Shown here: positions 8,277 through 15,657 of the stretch, one piece after another
Position numbering within the stretch: position 1 is the stretch's first letter
Layout of the letters: the number at the start of each line of letters is the position of its first letter
Source: Quisquiliibacterium sp.
GTDB lineage: Bacteria; Pseudomonadota; Gammaproteobacteria; Burkholderiales; Burkholderiaceae_E
DNA length: 19,834 bases
NCBI GenBank assembly: GCA_023257915.1
Contig: JALRBB010000317.1
Coordinates: 1 to 19,834, forward strand
Direction: 5' to 3'
Notes under the pieces: model-generated
What the model saw: only the letters and a program-made list of their open reading frames with translations
What the model was told of the DNA's origin: nothing
The model's database searches: none
Position numbers and translations under genes: made by a program

Positions 8277-9268
8277 GGCACCGGCACGAAGGCTTGGGCC
8301 CCCTGCGCAAGCAGGCTCTGTGCAACCCGCTCGCCGAGCTGCTCGGCCAGCCCCCGATTGACCTCATCGCAACTGGCTTGCGCTTCAATCAGTTGCTCAC
8401 CATCCAGGCTCGCGATGCAAGCTCGCAGCCACAAGCCATCTTTTCCGGTGGGTTCGCAATACGCCGCCAGTGGAACCCGGCAACTGCCGCCCAGCTGACG
8501 CGAAACGACGCGCTCTGCAGCGACCTGACACCAAGTAAGCTCGTCGACCAACGGCGCAAGCCAACCGACAAGCTCTTGTCGCGACGCCAGCGTCTCGATG
8601 CCAAGCGCGCCCTGCCCAGCTGCAGGAAGACTCAGCGAAACCGGGAGCATCGCACGGATGCGATCGGCAAGGCCCAGCCGCTTGAGTCCTGCTGCCGCCA
8701 GCACAATCGCATCGTAGTCACCACGATCCAGCTTGGACAGCCGAGTATCGAGATTCCCCCGCAAAGGCTGAACGAGCAGACCGGGATAACGGCGACGAAT
8801 CTGCGCCGCCCGACGCAGGCTCGAAGTTCCGACCACCGCTCCCGATGGCATCTGCTCAAGCGACGCATAGCGGGACGAGACAAATGCGTCGCGCGGATCC
8901 TCACGCTGCAACACCGCGGCAAGCGTAAACGGCTCACCCAGTTGCATCGGCACGTCTTTGAGCGAATGCACCGCCAGATCCGCACGCCCGTCGAGCAAGG
9001 CCAACTCGAGCTCCTTGGTGAACAAGCCCTTGCCACCGATCTCTGACAGTGCCCGATCAAGCACCCGGTCGCCTTCCGTGGTCATGCCCAGGATCTCGAC
9101 AGCGCACTGCGGATAGAGTTCGCGCAAGATTGCCTGGACATGGCGGGCCTGCCACATCGCGAGCCGGCTTTCGCGAGAAGCGATCACCAGGCGGGCAGGC
9201 GACGATCGCGGCTGGACATCAGGATCAGTTCGGTTCACGGACAGGCTTTCAACAGATTGCGCAGGCAT
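8273..9268 (-). CDS. hemC: Porphobilinogen deaminase (hydroxymethylbilane synthase)
   Basis: Polymerises four porphobilinogen molecules to hydroxymethylbilane in the cytoplasm. Hallmarks with the ATG at 9268 as residue 1: [12 protein letters not shown] (30-41), HSLKDVP with catalytic D105, [10 protein letters not shown] (147-156), RGNLDTRL (170-177), and C263 in [12 protein letters not shown], the attachment site of the dipyrromethane cofactor. The predicted 331 aa carries about 25 extra N-terminal residues compared with E. coli HemC. The frame is open to a TTG at 9295, but neither TTG 9295 nor ATG 9268 has a good ribosome binding site, so the start is provisional. It lies 36 bp downstream of the algR stop, and its own stop overlaps the hemD start. 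Confidence 0.95.
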   Translation of the reverse strand: MPAQSVESLSVNRTDPDVQPRSSPARLVIASRESRLAMWQARHVQAILRELYPQCAVEILGMTTEGDRVLDRALSEIGGKGLFTKELELALLDGRADLAVHSLKDVPMQLGEPFTLAAVLQREDPRDAFVSSRYASLEQMPSGAVVGTSSLRRAAQIRRRYPGLLVQPLRGNLDTRLSKLDRGDYDAIVLAAAGLKRLGLADRIRAMLPVSLSLPAAGQGALGIETLASRQELVGWLAPLVDELTWCQVAAERVVSRQLGGSCRVPLAAYCEPTGKDGLWLRACIASLDGEQLIEAQASCDEVNRGLAEQLGERVAQSLLAQGAQAFVPVP

Positions 9269-9304
9269 CAATGTGCCGCAGAAAGAAGGGAGCAAGCAAA
9301 GCGT

Positions 9305-10102
9305 TCATGATGCAAGGGCCTTGACCGTCGACCATTGGCGGCGGCTGACAGGCAGGCGCTCCTTGATATCGCGCATCACGACCTGCCAGAACGGCTCGCC
9401 ACCGGAGTCCTGCGCAGATGGTGCCACCCGCTCGAACCCGGTAATCGCATCGCGCGCGACGAGCGCATTGCGGTGGATCCGTACGAAACGCTCGCCAAAC
9501 TCCTGCTCGAGATCCGTCAGAGATTCTTCGATCAGAAATTCACGCTCAGACGTTCGTACCGTGATGTACTTGAGTTCCGCCTTCAGGTAGATCACGTCAA
9601 CCATCGGAACCAGAACCACCCTTCCGCGCTCATGCACCGACAGCTGTCGGCGCTGGGTCTGCGTATCGCGCGCGAGTGCGTCGATCGCCTCGCGACGTTC
9701 CCCCGGCAGGCTAAGCACCGCGCGCTGCAAAGCCTCGAGCAGACGCGATGCCCGCACTGGCTTGAGCAAATAGTCGATCGCCCGTACGTCGAACGCCTGG
9801 ACAGCATATTCATCATGCGCCGTCACGAAGATCACGGCGGGCATTGGCGCAGAGTGCTCGACGGCGGCGCGTGCGCTCAGGTGCCTGGCAAGCTCGATTC
9901 CGTTCATGCCGGGCATCTGGACATCGAGCAACACGATATTGGGCTGCAGCGACGCGATCACCGACAAGGCATCCGCAGCCGTTCTCGCCTCGCCGATTAC
10001 CGCATGCGCGAACTGCGGTGCCAGATCGCCGAGCAGTTCGCGCAGCCGGATCCGGGCGACCGGTTCGTCGTCAACGATCAGGATTAAAGGTGCGTCGGAC
10101 AT
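9305..10102 (-). CDS. algR: LytTR-type response regulator, AlgR-like
   Basis: A 265-residue two-component response regulator. The receiver domain (about 6-125) has the acidic pair D11/D12, phospho-acceptor D60 in LLDVQMPGMNG, T94 and K114 (in DYLLKPV). The C-terminal LytTR DNA-binding domain (about 160-260) includes VIYLKAELKYITVRT, RIHRNALV and the late VSRRQW segment. I chose the ATG at 10102, opening MSDAPLILIVDDE, because AAAGGAG lies 10 nt upstream. The longer open frame to 10183 only adds sequence antisense-like in composition. The start lies inside algZ, giving a 32-bp overlap and coupled synthesis with its kinase. In P. aeruginosa the homologue controls alginate, type IV pili and other traits; targets here are unknown. 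Confidence 0.92.
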   Translation of the reverse strand: MSDAPLILIVDDEPVARIRLRELLGDLAPQFAHAVIGEARTAADALSVIASLQPNIVLLDVQMPGMNGIELARHLSARAAVEHSAPMPAVIFVTAHDEYAVQAFDVRAIDYLLKPVRASRLLEALQRAVLSLPGERREAIDALARDTQTQRRQLSVHERGRVVLVPMVDVIYLKAELKYITVRTSEREFLIEESLTDLEQEFGERFVRIHRNALVARDAITGFERVAPSAQDSGGEPFWQVVMRDIKERLPVSRRQWSTVKALAS

Positions 10103-11246
10103 AACGGCGCCTCTCCTTTCGATACGGAAACTTGAGCGTAACCTCGAAATGGTCGCCGGCCGGACCGGCAGAAAAACGGGCACGCGTGTCGTACAGCAGC
10201 ATCAGTCGCTCCCGGACGTTTGCCAGCCCCAACTGATTCCCGGAGCGAGCCTCGGCCTCCGATGGCATCGTGCTTCGCACCTGCACCGTCACCATGTCGT
10301 CGCGATTTTCGATCAAAATCGTGATGGTTCCGGGCCCGGGCACCGGTTCAATCCCGTGATGCACCGCATTTTCGATCAGCGGCTGCAACAGCAGCGAAGG
10401 AATCAGGGAATCGGGCTGCATCGCGTCCAATGACCATTCGACATGTAGACGACCGTCGAGACGCATTTCCTCGATCGCCAGATACTGGCGACAGGTGACG
10501 ACCTCATCCTCGATCGCGACCAGATCGCGTGTGTCGCGCATGAACACCCGAAACAGGTCGGCCAGGTTTTCGAGCATGAATTCTGCGCGCCGAGGTTCAC
10601 TGCGCATCAGCCCGAGAACCGTGTTCAAGCTATTGAACAGGAAATGCGGCCGGATGCGCGCCTGCAGCGCCTGCAATCGGGCCTCCGACAGCGAAGGCGT
10701 CATCGACACGGTTCGAAGATGCATGTACCCGAGCAGCAACCAGGCCAGAAATCCGACCAGCACCAGCCTGACCGGCAGCAGCATCAGCGTGTGCGGCCAG
10801 GCACTTTCCGGCTCGAACGCGAGCATTGCGATGACGCAGACCGGGACGGCAACCAACACCGGGACCAGGACCGCGCACAACCACTGCCAAGACCGTATCA
10901 GCCCGTTGATGCGGCTTCGCAGCAGGCACAACAGCACGATCGAGATCAGCAGGATCGGCTCGAGCACCACCAACCAGTGCAGCAGACGCTCGATGAGCAG
11001 CCCTTCGCCAAGTGACAAGGCCAACAGCACAGCACCCGCATTGGTGATGGCCACCATCCGCCACGCGATTCCGGAACTACACAGATCCGCCAGCACCGGA
11101 ACCGCGGCGCCATCGGTCAGACGCCTTCCCGGACGCGAGCGCGCAGTCCCGGGAGCAGGAGAACCAGACACGGTGGAATCCCCTGCGGAAACCGACGGCG
11201 GTCGTGCGGGATCGTCGGAACGTTCCGGTTGCAAATCAGGCACCAA
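10071..11246 (-). CDS. algZ: Sensor histidine kinase of the LytS/AlgZ family
   Basis: A 391-residue inner-membrane sensor kinase, presumed partner of AlgR. After a Pro/Ser-rich cytoplasmic N-terminus come four hydrophobic segments (about 64-84, 88-109, 121-143 and 153-175). The His_kinase domain follows, with phospho-acceptor H201 in RPHFLFNSLN, and then an HATPase region with N-box N293 in LIENAVHHGI and a G-box-like GNQLGLANVRERL. There is no separate periplasmic sensor domain. Start: TTG at 11246 has a full AGGAGG 9 nt upstream; the adjacent GTG at 11243 would be 12 nt away. The gene overlaps algR by 32 bp and diverges from argH. Confidence 0.9.
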   Translation of the reverse strand: MVPDLQPERSDDPARPPSVSAGDSTVSGSPAPGTARSRPGRRLTDGAAVPVLADLCSSGIAWRMVAITNAGAVLLALSLGEGLLIERLLHWLVVLEPILLISIVLLCLLRSRINGLIRSWQWLCAVLVPVLVAVPVCVIAMLAFEPESAWPHTLMLLPVRLVLVGFLAWLLLGYMHLRTVSMTPSLSEARLQALQARIRPHFLFNSLNTVLGLMRSEPRRAEFMLENLADLFRVFMRDTRDLVAIEDEVVTCRQYLAIEEMRLDGRLHVEWSLDAMQPDSLIPSLLLQPLIENAVHHGIEPVPGPGTITILIENRDDMVTVQVRSTMPSEAEARSGNQLGLANVRERLMLLYDTRARFSAGPAGDHFEVTLKFPYRKERRRYVRRTFNPDR

Positions 11247-11255
11247 GGAAATAAG

Positions 11256-11261
11256 CCTCCT
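11256..11261 (-). promoter_or_regulatory. Strong ribosome binding site for algZ
   Basis: Perfect AGGAGG on the minus strand. The spacing is 9 nt to TTG 11246 and 12 nt to GTG 11243, so it favours the TTG start and compensates for a weak initiation codon. Confidence 0.7.
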
Positions 11262-11335
11262 GTCCTGGCCGGCACCAGGCGGCGCGCCGTCGGCACTTCG
11301 TCGAATGGTTGACGACCGAGGCGCGAGCTTGCTTC

Positions 11336-11365
11336 TTTATAATCACGTCGATTATGACAGATCAA
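11336..11365 (-). promoter_or_regulatory. Candidate sigma-70 promoter for algZ-algR-hemCDXY
   Basis: On the minus strand, TTGATC (11365-11360, -35) and TATAAA (11341-11336, -10) are separated by 18 bp. The predicted transcript would start about 80 nt before algZ. The -35 lies within the first codons of the divergent argH, and the -10 shares bases 11338-11341 with the argH -10. Confidence 0.5.
11338..11343 (+). promoter_or_regulatory. Candidate -10 element for argH (near-leaderless transcript)
   Basis: Perfect TATAAT ending 10 bp before the argH ATG, which would start the message only a few bases before the initiation codon. The nearest -35-like TTGACG (11309-11314) is 23 bp away, too far for a standard promoter, and no Shine-Dalgarno precedes the ATG. 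Activator help or a different real promoter are both possible. Confidence 0.4.
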
Positions 11366-12751
11366 TTTGCCAAGAAATCCGAGGCCTGGTCGGCCCGGTT
11401 CTCCGAACCCGTCTCGGAGCTCGTCAAGCGTTACACCGCATCGGTCGACTTTGACCAGCGCCTTGCGCTGTTCGACATCGAGGGCTCGCTTGCGCATGCG
11501 GCAATGCTGCAGGCCGTCGGCATCCTGTCAGAGCAGGATCTGGAGTCGATCCGGCAAGGCATGGCCCGGATCCGCACCGAGATTGAGGGCGGCGAGTTCC
11601 GCTGGTCGATTGATCTCGAAGATGTCCACCTGAATATCGAGAAACGCCTGACCGAACTGGTCGGAGACGCTGGCAAGCGGCTGCATACTGCACGCTCGCG
11701 CAACGATCAGGTCGCCACCGACATCCGGCTGTGGATGCGCAGCACGATCGATGAGATCCGCGCGCTATTGCGCGCCCTGCGGATCTCCTTGCTCGATGTC
11801 GCAGAAACGAACGCCGCCACGGTGATGCCTGGTTTCACGCATCTTCAGGTCGCGCAGCCGGTCACGTTCGGCCATCACCTGTTAGCCTACGTTGAAATGT
11901 TCACGCGCGACGATGAGCGGCTTGCCGACTGTCGGCGCCGGGTTAATCGGCTACCGCTGGGTGCAGCCGCGCTCGCGGGCACCAGCTACCCGATTGATCG
12001 TGAGCAAGTCGCGCGTGCGCTCGGATTCGAGGGTGTGTGCACCAATTCACTGGATGCGGTGTCGGACCGGGATTTCGCGATCGAGTTCACTGCCTGCGCA
12101 AGCGTGCTGATGATGCATGTGTCGCGGCTGTCGGAAGAACTGGTTACCTGGATGTCACCGCGCGTTGGCTTCATCGACCTGCCCGACCGGTTTTGCACCG
12201 GCTCATCGATCATGCCGCAAAAGAAGAACCCGGACGTGCCTGAACTGGCCCGCGGCAAGACCGGACGGGTCTATGGCAGTCTGATCTCGCTGCTGACCCT
12301 GATGAAGGCTCAGCCGCTTGCTTACAACAAGGACAACCAGGAAGACAAGGAACCGCTCTTTGACACCGCCGATACGGTGACCGAGACGCTGCGTATCTTT
12401 GCCGACATGATTGCGGGCATTCAGGTCAAACCCGAGCGCATGCGGGCCGCAGCCGCGGAGGGGTTTTCAACCGCGACCGATCTGGCCGATTACCTGGTGC
12501 GCAAAGGGCTGCCGTTTCGCGATGCGCACGAAGCGGTTGCGCTGGCGGTCCGGCAGGCGGCAGCACGCGGCATCGACCTGTCCGATCTGAGCGTCGACGA
12601 ACTGCGCGCGTTTAGCCCGCTGGTCGGCGATGACGTCTCGCAGGCCTTGTCGCTCGAAGGTTCCATCAATGCCCGCAACCATGTTGGCGGCACTGCACCG
12701 GCACAGGTTCGTGAGGCAATCCGCCGGCACCGGGCCGCCTTAGCTGGCTGA
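11354..12751 (+). CDS. argH: Argininosuccinate lyase
   Basis: Last step of arginine synthesis: cleaves argininosuccinate to arginine and fumarate. The 465-residue protein is standard length for the fumarase/ASL superfamily. Key blocks: [16 protein letters not shown] (108-123), the catalytic-region His H163 in [18 protein letters not shown], the signature [12 protein letters not shown] (283-294) with the active-site Ser on the mobile loop, and [17 protein letters not shown] at 11354 gives the family N-terminus [16 protein letters not shown]. The frame stays open to 11309, but that extension would contain the TATAAT. No ribosome binding site is visible, so initiation may be leaderless. It diverges from algZ, as in the pseudomonad locus. 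The family call is certain. Confidence 0.97.
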   Translation: MTDQFAKKSEAWSARFSEPVSELVKRYTASVDFDQRLALFDIEGSLAHAAMLQAVGILSEQDLESIRQGMARIRTEIEGGEFRWSIDLEDVHLNIEKRLTELVGDAGKRLHTARSRNDQVATDIRLWMRSTIDEIRALLRALRISLLDVAETNAATVMPGFTHLQVAQPVTFGHHLLAYVEMFTRDDERLADCRRRVNRLPLGAAALAGTSYPIDREQVARALGFEGVCTNSLDAVSDRDFAIEFTACASVLMMHVSRLSEELVTWMSPRVGFIDLPDRFCTGSSIMPQKKNPDVPELARGKTGRVYGSLISLLTLMKAQPLAYNKDNQEDKEPLFDTADTVTETLRIFADMIAGIQVKPERMRAAAAEGFSTATDLADYLVRKGLPFRDAHEAVALAVRQAAARGIDLSDLSVDELRAFSPLVGDDVSQALSLEGSINARNHVGGTAPAQVREAIRRHRAALAG

Positions 12752-12780
12752 ATTGAGTGTTGTTCGCAGGCCATCAGATC

Positions 12781-12819
12781 GGGCCCATGCACGCCGGACT
12801 TGTGCGCAGCCCCGTTTTT
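12781..12819 (+). terminator. Possible intrinsic terminator after argH
   Basis: An interrupted hairpin: GGGC (12781-12784) pairs with GCCC (12809-12812), and TGCAC (12788-12792) with GTGCG (12802-12806, one wobble pair). It is followed by CG and five T. It sits 30 bp after the argH stop in the 174-bp gap before dctP. I see no convincing promoter for dctP in the rest of this gap. Confidence 0.4.
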
Positions 12820-12925
12820 GTTGGAAGATTAGCGCCAATCCGGACCTTTCCCCGGGTACTGCGATGACCTGCGCGATCAAAGCTCAGGTTTCGCGGTGAG
12901 AAGAACGACACTTCAAGGAGACGTA

Positions 12926-14014
12926 ATGCAACGACGCGATGTACTCAAAAAGGCGACCCTCGGCGCGGCCGCCACCACGACCCTCGCAGCACCTGCGATC
13001 GTCCGGGCGCAGCCGACCATCAACTGGCGCCTGGCCTCGAGCTTCCCGAAGTCGCTCGACACCCTGTTCGGTGGCGGCCAGCGCTTTTCCGATAGCCTCG
13101 ATGCAATGAGCGGCGGTAAGTTCAAGGTTCGCGCCTTTGCTGCTGGCGAGATCGTCCCGGGGCTTCAGGTTGCTGACGCAGTGATGAACAACACCGTCGA
13201 GGTCGGTCATACCGCTTCGTACTATTACATTGGCAAGGATCCGACCTGGGCGTTCGGGACTGCGATTCCTTTTGGCCTGAACTTCCGTCAGTTCAATGCC
13301 TGGTGGCTTGAAGGCGGTGGTCGTGACCTGATGCAAAAAGAGTTCTACGACAAGCAAGGTATCCACGCGATCATCGTCGGGAACACCGGCGTGCAGATGG
13401 GTGGCTGGTTCAATAAAGAAATCAAGTCCCCTGAGGACCTCAAGGGCCTGAAGTTCCGCATTGGCGGCTTTGCTGGTCAGGCACTTGCGAAGCTGGGCGT
13501 TACCGCGCAGCAGATCGCCGGTGGCGAGATTTATCAGGCGCTCGAGCGTGGCACGATCGATGCGGCCGAGTGGGTTGGTCCGTACGACGACGAAAAGCTG
13601 GGTTTCCAGAAAGTATCGAAGTTCTACTACTACCCGGGCTGGTGGGAGCCGGGCCCCGCGACCCACATCTTCATCGGCAAAAAGGCCTGGGACAGTCTGC
13701 CCAAGGAGTATCAGGCGATGGCGACCATCGCGGCGCAGGAGGCCAATGCGCACATGATGTCTCGTTACGACGCGAACAACGCCGCAGCACTCAAGCGCCT
13801 GATCGCCGGTGGGACCAAGGTCCTTCCGTTCCCGAAGTCGGTGATGGATGCCTGCTACAAGGCCTGCATGGAGTTGTACGCAGAGACCTCGGCCAAGAAT
13901 CCTACCTTCAAGAAGATTCTCGAGCACATGACGGCATTCCAGACCGCTTCGACCAACTGGACACGCCTGAACGAGGGCGCCTACGACTCGTACATGGGCA
14001 CGGTGCGTCGCTGA
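12926..14014 (+). CDS. dctP: TRAP transporter periplasmic solute-binding protein, TakP-like (DctP family)
   Basis: Periplasmic receptor of a tripartite ATP-independent (Na+-driven) transporter. The 362-residue protein resembles the TakP branch, which binds 2-oxo acids such as pyruvate: WRLASSFPKSLDTLFGGG (34-51), FAAGEIVPGLQVADAV (71-86), GHTASYYYIGKDP (94-106), LKFRIGGFAGQ with the ligand-contact Arg R178, AAEWVGPYDDEKLGF and YYYPGWWEPGP. The N-terminus is a twin-arginine-type signal (RRDVLKK, then a mildly hydrophobic Ala/Thr stretch, probable cleavage after VRA at 28), so Tat export is likely. AAGGAG lies 5 nt before the ATG and fixes the start; the upstream in-frame extension to 12896 is rejected. 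Unlike most TRAP sets it is transcribed toward, not with, dctQM. The exact ligand is inferred from family only. Confidence 0.92.
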   Translation: MQRRDVLKKATLGAAATTTLAAPAIVRAQPTINWRLASSFPKSLDTLFGGGQRFSDSLDAMSGGKFKVRAFAAGEIVPGLQVADAVMNNTVEVGHTASYYYIGKDPTWAFGTAIPFGLNFRQFNAWWLEGGGRDLMQKEFYDKQGIHAIIVGNTGVQMGGWFNKEIKSPEDLKGLKFRIGGFAGQALAKLGVTAQQIAGGEIYQALERGTIDAAEWVGPYDDEKLGFQKVSKFYYYPGWWEPGPATHIFIGKKAWDSLPKEYQAMATIAAQEANAHMMSRYDANNAAALKRLIAGGTKVLPFPKSVMDACYKACMELYAETSAKNPTFKKILEHMTAFQTASTNWTRLNEGAYDSYMGTVRR

Positions 14015-14029
14015 TTCCAGCGAAACACC

Positions 14030-14063
14030 AATAAAAAAGGCCGCACAAGCGGCCTTTTTTATT
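14030..14063. terminator. Bidirectional intrinsic terminator between dctP and dctQM
   Basis: Perfect 15-bp inverted repeat (14030-14044 and 14049-14063) with an ACAA loop. The GC core GGCCGC/GCGGCC is flanked by A6 on one side and T6 on the other, so it reads as a Rho-independent terminator on both strands. It lies 16 bp after the dctP stop and about 100 bp after the dctM stop on the opposite strand. Confidence 0.9.
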
Positions 14064-14067
14064 GACT

Positions 14068-14094
14068 GCCGGGAAGCAACACCCGGCTGGTTTT
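14068..14094 (+). terminator. Second hairpin after dctP, possible back-up terminator
   Basis: A 6-bp GC stem (GCCGGG 14068-14073, CCCGGC 14082-14087) with an 8-nt loop is followed by TGG and four T. It lies immediately beyond the bidirectional terminator. Confidence 0.4.
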
Positions 14095-14117
14095 GAGGAC
14101 GGTACTACCCGGACCCT

Positions 14118-14151
14118 GCACAAATGCCCCGTGGAATACACGGGGATGTGC
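14118..14151. other. Stem-loop in the dctM 3' region
   Basis: A two-part stem: outer GCACA (14118-14122) with TGTGC (14147-14151), and inner CCCCGTG (14127-14133) with CACGGGG (14139-14145). There is an asymmetric 4/1 internal loop and a 5-nt GAATA loop. No T-run follows on either strand, so it may protect a 3' end rather than terminate. It starts about 14 bp after the dctM stop. Confidence 0.45.
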
Positions 14152-14164
14152 GCAATCGACCCGG

Positions 14165-15604
14165 TTACTGCTTATACGGATCCGCCGTATTTCCGTAGAT
14201 CCCACCTCCGCCGCCGCTGCCGTAATCATTGGTCGGGATCTCGATCTTCACGTTGGTGGTATCGATGACCTTCTTTCCACCAGTTAGGGTGTAGACCAAG
14301 GCAGGGAACGAAATCGTCAAAACCAGCGCAATCAGTTGGACGATCACGAACGGGACAACGCCCTTGTAGATATGCGCCGTCGTGATTGCCTTGGGCGCCA
14401 CGCTCCTCAGGTAGAACAAGGCGAACCCGAATGGCGGCGTCAGGAAAGAGGTCTGCATATTCATCCCGATCATCACGCCAAACCACACGAGATCAAGGCC
14501 AAGCTTGTCGGCGACCGGCGCGAGCAGCGGCAGGACGATGAATGCGATCTCAAAGAAGTCGATGAAAAACCCGAGCAGGAAGATGATCAGGTTGACGACC
14601 ACGATGAAGCCCATCTCTCCGCCAGGGATCTGCAGAAACAGATGCTCCACCCACAGGTCACCGTCGACCGCCCGGAAGGTCAGCGCAAACACGGTCGAGC
14701 CGACCAGGATGAACATCACGAAGGAGCTGAGCAGTGCCGTCGAGTGACTGGCCTCCTTCATCAGCTTCATGTTCAGCCGGCCTTTGAGCAAGGCCAGGAT
14801 CAGCGCGCCAACCGCTCCCATGGCGCCACCTTCGGTTGGCGTTGCCACACCGATGAAGATGGTTCCGAGCACCAGGAAGATCAGTACCAGCGGAGGAACC
14901 ATGACAAACAGCGCGTGCTTGTACAGCACAGCGCCGCGCATGGTTCGGTATTCATCCGGAAGTGCAGGCAGCTTGTGCGGCTGAAAGATGCTGACCAGCA
15001 TAATGAAGCCCGCCAGCATGCCAACCAGCATCAGCCCAGGAAGAATCGATCCCAGGTACATATCACCGACCGACACGCCAATCACGTCGGCCATCACGAT
15101 CAGCACCAGCGAAGGCGGGATGACTTGCGCCAGCGTTCCGGATGCGCAGATCACACCTGACGCAATCTTCGCGTCATAGCCGTAGCGAAGCATCACCGGC
15201 AGCGAGATCAGGCCCATCGCAATCACCGAAGCTGCCAGCACCCCGGTGGTCGCCGCCAGCAGCGCGCCAACGAAGATCACCGCATACGCGATACCGCCGC
15301 GCACCTTGCCGAACAACTGCCCGATCGTATCCAGCAGGTCCTCGGCCATTCCTGATCGTTCAAGAATGATCCCCATGAACGTGAAGAATGGAATCGCAAG
15401 CAGGACCTGATTGCCCATGATGCCAAACAGCCGCTGCGGTAGCGCCTGCAGCAGTTCGGGCTTGAGCAGCCCCATCTCGAAGCCGACGAATGCGAACAGC
15501 ATGCCGTTCGCCGCCAGCGCAAAGGCTACCGGAAAGCCGGTGAGCAACATCAACGCAAGCACCGCGAACATCACCGGCGCCATCATTTCATGTGTGAAAG
15601 TCAT
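14165..15604 (-). CDS. dctM: TRAP transporter large membrane subunit (DctM)
   Basis: The 479-residue, strongly hydrophobic channel-forming subunit that couples solute import to the Na+ gradient. About a dozen membrane segments are visible. Family motifs include FFTFMGIILERSGMAEDLLD (about 73-92), the GALLAATTGVLAASV block, GTLAQVIPPSLVLIVMADV, GVATPTEGGAMGAVGAL and MNMQTSFLTPPFGFALFYLR near 408-427. ATG 15604 has GGAG about 7 nt upstream. The C-terminus is odd: after the last helix there is a polar tail (KIEIPTNDYG) and then a Ser/Gly run and IYGNTADPYKQ, which I do not recognise as a family feature. It lies 53 bp downstream of dctQ on the same strand and converges on dctP, its presumed receptor. 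Confidence 0.94.
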   Translation of the reverse strand: MTFTHEMMAPVMFAVLALMLLTGFPVAFALAANGMLFAFVGFEMGLLKPELLQALPQRLFGIMGNQVLLAIPFFTFMGIILERSGMAEDLLDTIGQLFGKVRGGIAYAVIFVGALLAATTGVLAASVIAMGLISLPVMLRYGYDAKIASGVICASGTLAQVIPPSLVLIVMADVIGVSVGDMYLGSILPGLMLVGMLAGFIMLVSIFQPHKLPALPDEYRTMRGAVLYKHALFVMVPPLVLIFLVLGTIFIGVATPTEGGAMGAVGALILALLKGRLNMKLMKEASHSTALLSSFVMFILVGSTVFALTFRAVDGDLWVEHLFLQIPGGEMGFIVVVNLIIFLLGFFIDFFEIAFIVLPLLAPVADKLGLDLVWFGVMIGMNMQTSFLTPPFGFALFYLRSVAPKAITTAHIYKGVVPFVIVQLIALVLTISFPALVYTLTGGKKVIDTTNVKIEIPTNDYGSGGGGGIYGNTADPYKQ

Positions 15605-15657
15605 CCTAGAGCTCCGTCCCGATCCTTCAATGCCGTCCGAGAACTGCGATGGTTGCG

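Noticed and set aside
10061..10069. GGTTCGTCG inside algR, similar to an AlgR box
   Set aside because: It is within coding sequence, encodes the conserved acidic pocket of the receiver domain, and a partial match is expected by chance.
9335..10087. 250-codon open frame antisense to algR
   Set aside because: algR has full receiver and LytTR motifs. The antisense frame has no domain or start signal.
11309..11353. Upstream extension of argH from TTG at 11309
   Set aside because: The extra 15 residues do not match the family N-terminus and would place the TATAAT element inside the coding region.
12884..13927. 347-codon open frame antisense to dctP
   Set aside because: dctP is certain (family motifs, signal peptide, AAGGAG). 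The antisense product has no domain and lacks a ribosome site.
14336..15160. 274-codon open frame antisense to dctM, very rich in His, Gln and Asp
   Set aside because: This composition is what results when hydrophobic membrane-protein codons are read from the other strand; it is not evidence of a gene.
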